Shown piece by piece: positions 22,801 to 33,800 of a stretch of 64,000 nucleotides of DNA; position 1 is the stretch's first letter, and every line of letters starts with the position of its first letter. Made by a program: the position numbers and the translations under genes. Where the stretch lies: NCBI GenBank assembly GCA_033065855.1, contig JAVXUO010000382.1:1-64000 (forward strand), read 5' to 3'. The stretch is from Escallonia rubra. Lineage: Eukaryota > Streptophyta > Magnoliopsida > Escalloniales > Escalloniaceae. The notes below the pieces were generated by a model. The model saw only the letters and a list, made by a program, of their open reading frames with translations. It was not told the origin of the DNA and searched no databases.

Positions 22801-24020
22801 AAGTTAATAGCAAGTTCTTTGGTGTGATTTAGTTTGTAGCAGTGGCTACAACGTTGATGTCGTTCACCATTGTCATGGTCGCTGGTCTTCGTCCCTTTCG
22901 CTAATAATGTTGTCATTTCTACCATTGGTGTGCGAGACACCGCTACCAATTTTTATTTTTCTTCTTGTGCAGCCATAGCATAGGATTGACCAAGAGTGGG
23001 TAGGGGATCCACACTCAGAATTTGTGAACGAACAGTTGTGAAAGCATCATCTAAACCCATTAAAAATCATACACTTTCTCTGCGTCCGTCAATAACTGCA
23101 TTTTTCTTGTTGCTCCATAAGTACAACCGCATGAGCAAATTGGAATTGGATTTAAGGCTTGTAGTTCAACCCATACCCCCTTCAATTTTCCGTAGTATGT
23201 AGAAATAGGAGCCTTTTCTTATTGCAAGAGCGCAATGGTCCGCTTTAATTCATATATTCTTGGTGTAATTCCTTGAGGGTGTGTTTGGATGTGGGATTTT
23301 GAAATACTGGGTATTTCTAAATGCCCTCATTTCGAAATCCCTTGATTTACAAATTCTATCATTTTGAAATAACTTGTTTGGAAGAAAAGTAGCAAAATGT
23401 TGTTAAAAATGGTGGGAGGCAAGATTCCTAAAAAATAGGGAACTAGTTATTGTGAGTTTGTAAATTACTGATTGAAGTGGATTTGACAAATAACTAGTTC
23501 AAATCACTCCCAAATTTTAAAAATTTCCTTTTGAACTATCCAAACAAGATATTTTGTTCAAGTGATTTACAAATACACTCAAATCCCCAGTTCAAATCCT
23601 ATATCCAAACACACCCTGAGTGAATTGCTCATGGAGATCTACCCACAACTCACTAGCTGTTTCGGTATGGGCTGCATTGCTTTGGATCTCCTTGCCTAGA
23701 GAATTTGTAAGCCAAGACAAAACTATGGCGTTGCATTTCACCCATGGCTGAAAGTATTGAGAGTTGACGTCTGGCTTGGTGACGGAATTGTCAACGAACC
23801 CCACATTGTTTTTCGATTCAAGTGCGGTCATCATCTTTCTTCTGGAGGTAAAGTAGTTCTCACCATTTTCTGTCATTGGATGTGTCACGAAAACTAGGCC
23901 TGGATTATCGGAGGGATGGAGGTAGTATGGTGAATCAACCTCTATTGCTTTGTTGTAGCCAGCAACTACATTTCCCATACTGACCTGATCATCATGCTCT
24001 CCTGGCATGACTGAAATCAA
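19880..24020 (-). mobile_element. Decayed Ty1-copia retrotransposon, no LTRs seen
   Basis: Copia domains occur in the correct minus-strand order. Gag N-terminal part is at about 24008-23617 (ALESKNNVGFVD, SQYFQPWVKCNAIVLSWL). A degenerate zinc knuckle near 22850 (CSHCYKLNHT) has lost its last Cys. The protease active site is at about 22540-22505 (WIIDTGATNHIT). The GAG-pre-integrase block (LWHRRLGHIPMNRL) is near 22140. Integrase fragments span 22080-21480. Reverse transcriptase lies at 20800-20105 ([45 protein letters not shown]). Many stops and frameshifts interrupt it; the YVDD catalytic motif (20193-20204) is intact as DNA but in a different frame from the preceding RT block. The RNase H region, LTRs and primer-binding site are not recognisable. 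A 340-bp MITE splits gag. Confidence 0.92.
23277..23616. mobile_element. 340-bp MITE, PIF/Harbinger-like, inserted in the copia gag
   Basis: Terminal inverted repeats start GGGTGTGTTTGGATGTGGG on the left; the right end reads GGGTGTGTTTGGATATAGG when complemented. The flanking 3-bp direct repeat TGA (23274-23276 and 23617-23619) and the GGGTGTGTTTGG start fit Tourist/Harbinger MITEs, though TWA is the commoner target. Gag reading resumes on both sides, which confirms the insertion limits. It is non-coding. Confidence 0.82.
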
Positions 24021-24184
24021 AAGAAGAAGAAGAAAAAAGCTTATTTGTGCAAGGTTATTGACATTTAATTATGTAACTTGGAGGTTTTTCTGTTTAGATG
24101 CTTTGAATAATTTGTTTGGGAGACTTTTGGAATTTTGAGGTTTTCTGACTTTATTTATTCGAAATTAACACTCTGAAATTTTGG

Positions 24185-24860
24185 GGCATTACAGTATGTG
24201 TTGGTATAGCGGCTCGGGTGGTGAAAGTGGTGAGGGTGACGTTGCATTACCGGTAAGCTAGTGGTATAGCCTATAACGATGGTAATCGTGGTAGTCGTGG
24301 TTATGGTGTTGTGGCATCGATGACAGTAGTAGTGGTGGTGGGGCAGTCTAGTGATGACAATGGTGATAGTGGTGGTTGATTTATTAGGGTGTCACTAGTG
24401 GTGGCGTTGGTAGTGGCAGTGTTGTTGCGTCACTGGTGGTGGTGATAGTGGTGCGTCAACAACGATAGTGGTGGTCTGGCAGTCTAGTTATGGTAACAGT
24501 GGTAGTGGTGGTTGAGTTATTAAGGTGTCACTAGTGGTGGTGATGGTGGCTGTTGTGTTGCGTCACTAATAGCGGTGATAGCGTTGCGTCAACAATGATA
24601 GTGGTGGTAATAATAGCAGTGCGGAGGAAACGTCGACAGTAGCGATCTAATGGTGGTGGTAGTGATGATAATGGAGATCGTCGTGGTGATGCAATGCACT
24701 AGCGGTGGCAACAATGTGGTGGAAATGGTGGTGTGGTGATGATAGTAATGTGACGGTTGTGGGTGCAATGGTCTAATTGGTGATATTGTAGGGCAGTGAT
24801 AGTGGTGATGGTAATGAAAATAGTGTAACACCGATGAAAACGGTAGTTATAGTACCGGTG
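24185..24860. repeat. GGTGG/GTGGTGATAG-rich low-complexity tract upstream of copia gag
   Basis: There are dozens of irregular GTGGTGG and GTGATAGTGG units, with larger repeated phrases such as TAGTGGTGGTTGA(T/G)TTATTA and GTGTCACTAGTGGTGG seen twice (about 24372 and 24515). The orientation (G-rich plus strand) is the same as at 19440-19880, on the other side of the copia relic. Confidence 0.8.
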
Positions 24861-25078
24861 GGTTCATAGATGTAGAGATTAAAAAAAGGATAAGTAAAAA
24901 AACAATTATTTATCTTTTTTTCTAGTATTCTAAATAACTAAAAAATAAAATCCCATGAAGTTCACGATTTCAAACCCACTCTTAATTCGCAGCACGATTG
25001 GTAATAATGTACTCCGTATCAGGCAACAACCGTAACAAACTCTTGTAACCAATTTGAAAGTTCGTTACAACTTTGAAC

Positions 25079-25085
25079 TTATAAA
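25079..25085 (+). promoter_or_regulatory. TATA box of the fasciclin-like gene
   Basis: TTATAAA lies 74 nt before the start codon at 25153, a typical core-promoter distance for a short leader. Confidence 0.55.
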
Positions 25086-25152
25086 CCCCCGCCAAAATCA
25101 AGTATCTAAAACAGCCCCAATTTGAAGCTCTCTTCCTTTCCAGTTCCCATCA

Positions 25153-26202
25153 ATGGCGTCCAACTTCATCCTCCTACTCATACTCCTTTCCTCCCTCACC
25201 GCCGCAGTCTCCGCCGTTCCGGAGCAAGAACTTTTGTCGATGCTGGCGGTGCTACGGGCTCGAGGCTACAACCTCTTCGCCAACGCCATCACCACCTCCG
25301 ACCTTCAGTACGAAATCCTCACCGGCGCTTCCTACACCTTCTTCGCCCCCACCGACTCCACCCTCTTTGCCTTCGACATGACCGCCACGGCGTCAGACTA
25401 CGTCGCCGGCCTCCGCTCCCACGCCGTCTCCCGCCGCCTCTCCCTCGCCGATCTCCTCGGGCTTCCTCCGGACTCCTCCTCCCTCCCCACGCTCATGCCG
25501 AATCACACGATCCGCGTCGAGAGGCGCCCTGACGTCATCACCGTGGACGGAGTCGTCATCGTCGTGCCAGGGATGTTCTACGGCCGTAACGTCGCCGTTC
25601 ATGGCCTGGGAGGTGCCCTCACTACCTCCAGAGCGCCTCCGCCGCATCCTCAGGCGGATCCGGGGGCGAATGTAACCAGTAATCACACTTCTGGGGTTTC
25701 GCCGCCAGATGAACTTCAAGCTCCTCCTCCGCCAGCGAATTTGACGGAAGGCGGTGGACTTGGACCGGTAAGTGACGGAATTGGTAACGGCACGGTTGTG
25801 TCTCCTCCGGTACCGCAACCGGCAAGTGTTAACGGATTTTCTCCGTCAATTTCTCCGGCTACCGGTGGTATTTCTTACAATCCGTGGCAAGTTTTGCCAA
25901 TCAGTCCGGTTTTTGCTCCACAAACTGAAGCACCGACAGTCTCTGAAGCTTCGCCGTCGATTGGTGCAGACGGAGGTTCGGAAGTGAAGCCGGTGGAGTT
26001 GGCTTCGAGGGACGGGAAGGAGGTTTTTTCTTACGGCGGCGGCAGAGGGATGGAACCGGATCAGAAGACTGCCGTCTGCGGCGATTCTGCCGGGAAGTTA
26101 CCGGAGGTGGACGATACCTCAGCGGAGAAATCTGGTGAATGTCCTTTGAAGAATGACCAGATTGGATTCGACCACGTCAGCTTCCGCGATGACTTTCTCT
26201 AA
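25153..26202 (+). CDS. Fasciclin-like arabinogalactan protein (FLA, one FAS1 domain), 349 aa
   Basis: Single exon. A signal peptide covers residues 1-21 or so (hydrophobic FILLLILLSSLTAAVSAV). One FAS1 domain follows at about 25-160, with the H1-type block YTFFAPTDSTLFAFD (61-75) and the H2-type block NVAVHGLGG (about 145). The C-terminal half is Pro/Ser/Ala-rich with SPP, APPPP and NHT/NLT sites expected to carry O- and N-linked glycans. No hydrophobic C-terminal tail is present, so a GPI anchor is not expected; this arrangement resembles the Arabidopsis FLA19-21 type (group D). FLAs are extracellular or cell-wall glycoproteins involved in adhesion and wall structure. GC content is clearly higher than in neighbouring DNA. 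It converges on the MAA3-like gene, about 0.84 kb away. Exact family member is uncertain. Confidence 0.9.
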   Translation: MASNFILLLILLSSLTAAVSAVPEQELLSMLAVLRARGYNLFANAITTSDLQYEILTGASYTFFAPTDSTLFAFDMTATASDYVAGLRSHAVSRRLSLADLLGLPPDSSSLPTLMPNHTIRVERRPDVITVDGVVIVVPGMFYGRNVAVHGLGGALTTSRAPPPHPQADPGANVTSNHTSGVSPPDELQAPPPPANLTEGGGLGPVSDGIGNGTVVSPPVPQPASVNGFSPSISPATGGISYNPWQVLPISPVFAPQTEAPTVSEASPSIGADGGSEVKPVELASRDGKEVFSYGGGRGMEPDQKTAVCGDSAGKLPEVDDTSAEKSGECPLKNDQIGFDHVSFRDDFL

Positions 26203-27040
26203 ACACGTCAACACTTTACCCTCCCTACAATTTTTTAGTCATTCTTCGTTTGTTTTCCTGCAGAAGAAAGAAAAGAGAAGGAAAGAACAGGTTTTGCTAT
26301 ATGATTGACGGCCCTGATTTCACCAGAAAGTATACAGTTAATACTGAATGATTTGCTGCGCTCCAATTATGTTTGATTCACTTTTTTTTTGTTGTTTGCA
26401 TTCTCGATCTTTGTATATTTTCTTTCGCTTTTACTTTTCTTTCACGATAATTATTTTTCGATGGCTTGTTAAAATGACTAAAGAGATTAAAAGTTAAAAG
26501 TCTAAGTACAATTTATTCACGAGTATGTTCATGTATGACCGACTCCTACTTGACCCGTGTAGGTACAGGTAAAAAGTACCTATAAATTTACAAATGAACC
26601 GAATGAACGCCCATACCCAATTTTGTGGCCCTAGACCACGTCTACCCATGGGTCACGAGTAAGCTCTGCAAGGTCTAATCTTTCGAGGCGCCTCAAAATT
26701 GGATCAGCTTGTAATTCAGTAACCTGTTGAAAGCCGAGTACATGAACAATGAAAAGTGCACAAATTGCATCAAAAAGGATCCAGAAAAAATATATATCAG
26801 AAAAGAAATATATAGTCACTGTCCCTGTTTGAATTATGTTCACAACAGAGGTGTGACACGTTCAATAAATTGATGAAATAAGGAAATTATATTTTGCTGT
26901 TTCTCGGCCTTTCGGCAATACGACTATTTCCATCGGGAACTGTAGATAATTGATGTAACAAATCGGAAGTGAGAACCGTTAAGTGGTTGATCAGAAGATC
27001 GAGCTGCAATGGCGAGGTGATTGATGACTAGAGTCTGAAC
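26203..27040. other. Intergenic between convergent FLA and MAA3-like genes
   Basis: This contains the 3' UTRs of both genes and no recognised gene. A 93-nt minus-strand exon-like piece lies at 26631-26723. A 17-nt match to the start of U2 snRNA near 26900 does not extend. Confidence 0.5.
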
Positions 27041-30000
27041 TTAGTCCTCGTCCATGGCCCCGTCAAACGCATCTACATCCGCGTCGTCTCCCCAATCATC
27101 TTCTGCCGGTCCTTGATCAGCGCCAGCAGTTTCAACACTGACGGGCACATTAATTTCCATATCAGCAAGAGGAATCTCCGGTTTTGCTACCATAGACTCC
27201 ACTTCCATAGACTTGAGGTTCGCGTCGCTGAAGAAATCGGTGTAGGGCTTGGAAACCTGAAGGCAGAGCTAGTAAAAGTTATGCATAGTAGACACACAAA
27301 AATAAATAAGTAAAGGAATTATCACAATTTAGTTGTTAAACGGTAGAAAAAAAAAATACGGGTTTATTTTACCCTAGGAAAATTGGAAATGCTTTTACAT
27401 GCAAAGAGCATAATTTACATGCTTTAGATGACATGATTCACCTTGAAAAGAGCACTTCTCCGCTCTGCACTTTCAATTAGGTTTTGCCAATGCTTGTCTA
27501 CTTTCAATGCTGTTGCAGATCCCACAACCTAATCGAACAACGAGAACGCAATATAGAGTAAGGAATGATGCTTTTGAAGCTTTTAAACTTCAAAAGGAAA
27601 TGAGAAAAACCAAAGCTTCTGGAAAGCACCGTCTTTAATTGGAACGAGACTATACCAGGACAGATGACCTAGCTCTGGTAATTCCGACATTCATTCGTCG
27701 AAAATCAGCTACAAACCCAATGCCTCTATCTTTGCTTGCCCTGACACACGAGAAGATTGCAACATCTTTTTCTCGTCCCTGGGAAAGAATTAGGCATATG
27801 ATCATTGGCAGCAATATAAGACAACAACTAATAAAGAAGATGCAACATCATTTGGTCCGGGAAATTATTTCTTGAGCTTAACCTTATTTGACAGGTTTTG
27901 ATGATAAACCACCAAAAAGAGTCGAGGTGACCTCATGAAAGCAATATAGGTGCACATAATGTCAGTGGCTTTAACAAGAGAAGGATTAATTTACCTGGAA
28001 CCCATCAACAGTGTTGATATCGACTACCTTATCTGACTCCACACCAAAAGTTTGGCGAAACCTATCACGTAAGAGCTTGACTTGATGTCTGTATGGCGAT
28101 ATGATAGCAAGTCGGGAACTTGACTTAAGTTCTGGATGCCCACTCACAAGTTTTTGATATATGAGGAGAACAAAGTCAACCTCATCAACATTTTCCCAAG
28201 AGCCACTCCCTGAGGGTTGGGATTCTCTACCCTCATGTAGATCAAAAAAGCAAAAAGGCCCAAAGCAGCGGTATTTATGCCACGAGCGCTTTGTGTTGTC
28301 TTTGACATCAGGCCCATCCTCCAGTGCCTCGGCATAGAACTCTCTTGAAGGAAAACTTCTTATCTGTGTCAAGGAATGGACAGGTAAATAAGTTTTAAAA
28401 AAATAAAGAGGTACAAGCAATAGGTGCCATTATAATCACTATTTGAAGGACCAAAAAGCACTAGTCTCAATGAGTGTTTAAACTAGAGATGAAATTGGTG
28501 GCATCAGAATACGTCAAACAAACCTCTGGATGCATTCGGTATTGGGTTTTCAGCATGTGCACCGGATAACCAGCTCTCTGGAACCTCTTAAACAAGCTCA
28601 TGCCATATCTATTAACACAACACCCCAGTGGGACCAAAAGTGGAATTATCAGAGTACAGTAAGCACTGTGAGATAATTAGGTGTCATAATAAAAGATGAA
28701 GTTATTACCCGAATTTCTCTGCAACAGGGGAAATTACAGTGGCTGGCAGTTGAACTGGATCACCAACCTAGAAAATGCATTACATTAGGAGAAATGATAT
28801 CCAAAGTGGCATATAACTCAAAACTTTGTCAGGCAAACTTCAATTTGAAGGATTATAGAACGAGAGCTGGAGATGGTGGCATGGCATGGACAATTACAAT
28901 ACATAGAACTTGCTATATATATGTCGAAACCTCCTTTAAAGCTAAAAGGGTTGAGAAAAACGAACAGAAAATGAAAATGAGATCTCATTTTTAAGTCACT
29001 GGATAGTCAAAATCAAAAGTGCCCACAGTAATTTGATTTCAACCACTTCCACATACAGAGGATATGTTTTATTATCAACAGAGGTTCCTTTTTTAATCTG
29101 TTCATTGTCTTTTCAGATTACCAGAACCAAAACTAACTGATATTCAAGAGTCTATAGAAGAAGTATCCAGGTATCTTTATAGTAGAACCATTGATCTTGC
29201 AGGAGGTTCTGTAAGCTTAAGATATGTACCAGAAATACTTGCTTGCATCCATTAGCCAATGGAACGAGGGTTGCTGGCTCCACCTGTTCATAATAGGAAT
29301 GGAAACGAGTAAATGACACACAGGATGCTCAAAATTCACAATAAAGAAAAAGATTCCCTCTGGTACATGAATAAAACAACTGTTGAAATCTAACTGTAAG
29401 ATACTGTAGAAGTTTACAAGCCCAAGCAAACAAATCAAGTAAGGCACACTGAATCCTGAGGTGTGGTTATAACAACGCAGTTCCTCCCATATCAGAGTAG
29501 TTTATGGCGTGCACTACAATAAGGCTATAATGTTTTGTAAGGTACTTACCCAGAGCATTTATTCTTATCATCCACAACCACCACCAACCCCTTCCCCTCT
29601 CCCCCCTCCAAACACGAAAAAGAAAAATGGGAAAAGTAGAAAGATGAGATTCAAGTTAGAGCACAAACTTGGAGAAAGAAATGTGTACACATTGTGCATA
29701 AATATAAAGAGAAGAGGGAGGGTAACAAAGTGGATTTATTGAAGAACAAAGAATATAGGTTTTTCCTAAAATATAAGAGGCTCAATAGAAGAGAATCACA
29801 TTGTAAGCTCCCCAAGTCCTAATACATTCATCTTCTACCAGCTTAAAATTCAAAATCCACGATCAGTAAGGCTGTCCAAATAATCACATATCTCACGCTT
29901 TAACATGTAAATGGTGAAACCCGTGTCATGATGATACCTTAAAAGTTACCTTCTGTGAAAGTGATTCTGCGCTATATATGACTATATCTAACTTAAAATG

Positions 30001-30767
30001 TTCAGCCAATTAAAGTGGTATATAACTGATTATGAAATTACAACCTAGATATATTTACAATGAAGAGGGAAAAAGAACCCACAGCTTGAGCAGCTTCATC
30101 AATTATAACAACATCAAAGGTGCGATTTACTTTGCTGAAAAGAGCTGAACCGCTGAAGCTAAGTGTAGAAAACACCTGCCAATGGCAAAGAAAGATAAGA
30201 GACACATGTTTTACATTTTAAGACAAAGCTACATTTACGTACAATTACTGCTTCATCCATAATTGAAGCACGGACACTGTCTCTATCCCTCCCAGCAGCT
30301 CCCTGTTTCTGTTTATCACCAGTCTGGAAGTCCATGCCTGCAAGTTTTTGTTCAACCTAAAAGGCAAAACTGCAACATTAACAAGGTGATCATAAATTAA
30401 ATTAGGGACCAAAATAATTAGGCAAACTTCTGTTTGTCTTCATGATTGCAAGGTACATACAAGGTAATCCATAGAAACTGACTGCACGGAATGGTGTGGT
30501 TTAAGACCAATTCGCACAATTTTAGGGTTGTATGCACGGTCATTTTCATCACGTATACCTGAAACAATAACCATAAAAGCAGAACTAATTACCCAAAAGG
30601 GAGCATTTTCTTTCAAATATAAAGAGACCATTTTATTGGTGTCAAGTTTGACGTTTTTCAGCCAAAATCAAGTGAATTGTATTATTGATTGATATCCACG
30701 ACAAGAGGTAGACACCAAAAATGCGGACACACTGATCAACATAGTCTATCAATGGCTAGCACATCGT

Positions 30768-30825
<58 letters not shown>

Positions 30826-33800
30826 TAAACTACATTGTACTGCAGTCACATGGTACTCTAGAACAAGCAAGCTAAGCTAGAATTAGGATGTTTGCACAGG
30901 ACAAGACTCTTACCAGTATTCAAAAGGCGTAGTACAATCTCATCAAGTGCAGAGTTTGACGGAGCACATACCAAAACACGGAGGCGGTATTTGCGACTGG
31001 AATTAACCACTTCTGGTTTCTACATCACAATACAGTTTAGAGGAGGATTATCTTTCCATAAATAAGTTCCAAAAAACTAGTCTTATCTGTTTTTTGCATA
31101 CATTGAGAAATAGAAAAACATTGGATCTTCAAGACCACCAATATACAAAAGACCCTGAACCTACCAATTCATTGCCAGTGGTTGGATAAAAGCCGTCATC
31201 ACCATCTTTAGGCATCTTCGCATCTCTAGGATTAGTACCACTTAACCATGGAGATGCCTTTACCCAGTGATTATATCTGCAAAATGTCCAGTAATTAGGC
31301 CTAGAGAAAATAAGACTGGAGTATCAGCACTAGTTACCAAGGTTCAAAACTTGACCATAGATCATATCTGCTCAACCCTATGAGGGCCAGTATGTGGGCG
31401 TACTCAGCCACAGTGACAGTAAAAGTTCATGCAAAGCTTATAAAGCTTCTTGAAGTTAAAACCAATCTGTCTGCAATTGGACTGCTTTATAATTACAACT
31501 TTGGTCAATAATTCTGGTATGTCCTCTATAATTCTGTGTTCAATGTGATAAAAACTCATAAAGAATAGTTAAGAAATTTCCTCTGCTGCATATGCATACA
31601 GATATTTGTAGGAGGAGTTGAAGATTTAGGGAGAGTACATCACCCACTGCTGTAAATGGGTAAGCTGCCCCAACAAGGTAAGACTCAAAAAACAGAGTGC
31701 ACAAGCCAACAGTGCCATGTTAGAAAACCGATTTCTGAAAGCTAAAGCTGTAAAAGAGTGGGTCCAACAATGTAAATTATGCTTTAAGAACTACAAAAGT
31801 ACAATCACGATAGACTCTATTTACATGTTCATGAAACTACTTGCACAAAAATAAAACCTATTGACAATCAAAGGACAACCTGCGCGTATAACACGAACTT
31901 AGAAATTAAGGACCTTAATTTTTTCCACAACAGTACTCTTAACTTCTGGCCATCAACTTATATGTTTTATAAACACCCCTTTATTTCCTCTCATCAAGAA
32001 AGATTAAAAGGGCAAAAATGCTTTTTACGTCTTTACATCCTTTCCTTTAAGGGTTTCAGTTGCCTATACACTAATTCAGTCCCTTAATACCTTCTCCCAT
32101 GAAAGAGGAGCTGATTCTCGCTGGATCACAATTCTAACCAGATTACTGAAAAGTTAAAAGCCAGTACATCAAACAAAAATCTGTCATCTTCCTGCCGCAC
32201 TCTGTACCACTAGATACTTCAGGTAATCTATGCCTCAATAATGCGATTAAGCCATTTAGGCTGTGACAGAGGAAGAGTAATTAGCACAACTACTACTTCT
32301 GATGCAACTAATGAGCTCGAGCTACAATAGGATTCACCAGAGATCAACCTTAAGGCCCTATCAGGTTGGTCATAAATGAGCTTACTAATATGCAAGACAG
32401 GGTCCTGTTGTTGTGAAGCAGAGTACTATTTTGGCTATAAAAAAGATACATAAACAATTCAAAGGGAGAACAAGGAAATAACACCGCTTTAGGGCTGGCC
32501 TTCTGAACAATACACCCAGGACAATATCTCCTTCAGGAGCAATCATAAAACTGAGTAATGACAATAGTTACAACCCTAACATCACTTTTTAAATGCTAAA
32601 AAGCCCTGGAAACTATATAGAGTGGATTCGCTACAGTACTTCCTCTGTAGTAGCTCCTGCATGACATTCTCTAGATTATTGCAGATGACACAATGAGACT
32701 AGAGGTAGGATTGATGGAAGGTTGGAGAAAGAGAAGTACTTTGGAATCCAAAGACTTTGATACGACTAGGAGGATTGAGTTGCAGTAAATATGTATGGAC
32801 AAGAGGTAAGGTACTTCTTATAGTTTTGGACAAGGGTGAAGTAAATAGCTTAGGCTGAGGCAGAAGTTGACAAAGATGCTACTCATAGAATAAAAATACG
32901 TTTGTAAAGTGGAGAAGTGCTTCACAAGTGCCGTGGGGAATATTCCAATTTGGTTGAAGGAATTTTTGTTATCAAAATGAAGTACGCCATCTATGTCGTA
33001 TGGTTCAAAATGTTAAATGCAATTGCTTAGGTCGATGAGCTGCCACACAAGGAAGGAAAAATAAGGACTATATATATTGGCAAGCAGATGGAGTGGAACC
33101 AATATAGGAAACTTAAGGAGGAGCAACACTTGAGATAAGCTAACAAGACTCTAGGACCTCAATCTGGTTAGAAGCTCGATTCAGAGTATCTCTAAAGCTC
33201 AATAAGCAAGCCTGATTACATTCTACAGCATGCTAGCTTATATGAACCAAGCGCGAATTTTTCACAGCCCCAGTCGTAACGTCTTTGCAATTCCCAAAAC
33301 ATTTCACATACATATATGTGCAAGCGTGCTTCTCATAATCCAATTCACTTCCCAAATGCAACTTCTTCCTTTTTTTTTTCCAAACTAAGTAGCTCAAAAT
33401 ACTTCGAGAAAAGCTCTTGTGGTCCTAACCACAGAGTTGCAGCTTCAAACCTCAAAAAAAAATTTACAACAAAAGAGCTAAAATAATGTGCTTGTCATTT
33501 AGCAGAAGCTGCAGAACAACTGTTTGATAGTTTGTGCAGAAAGCAAGGATGAGAAGAGTGCGGATACAGCAAGAAAAAGACAATGAAGCCGCGCAAGAAA
33601 TACTACGCCAAGGGAAGAGAATCCAAACTATGTATGTGTAACAAGTGGAGAAGTAACCAACACATACTTGGCTTGACTAGGTAATTCTGGCCCACGTTTA
33701 ATTTCACTTGATTTCCCCCTGCATCAGAAGAATGTCATTTCCACAAACAAACATCGTAAACAACATATGAAAATGGCAAGTTCTGCAATGTAAGCACTTT

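Noticed and set aside
24589-24831. His/Thr-rich minus-strand ORF
   Set aside because: Composition artefact of the GTGGTGG tract.
26890-26925. Match to the first 17 nt of U2 snRNA (TTTCTCGGCCTTTCGGC)
   Set aside because: The similarity stops at once: the following U2 sequence and the upstream promoter elements are missing.
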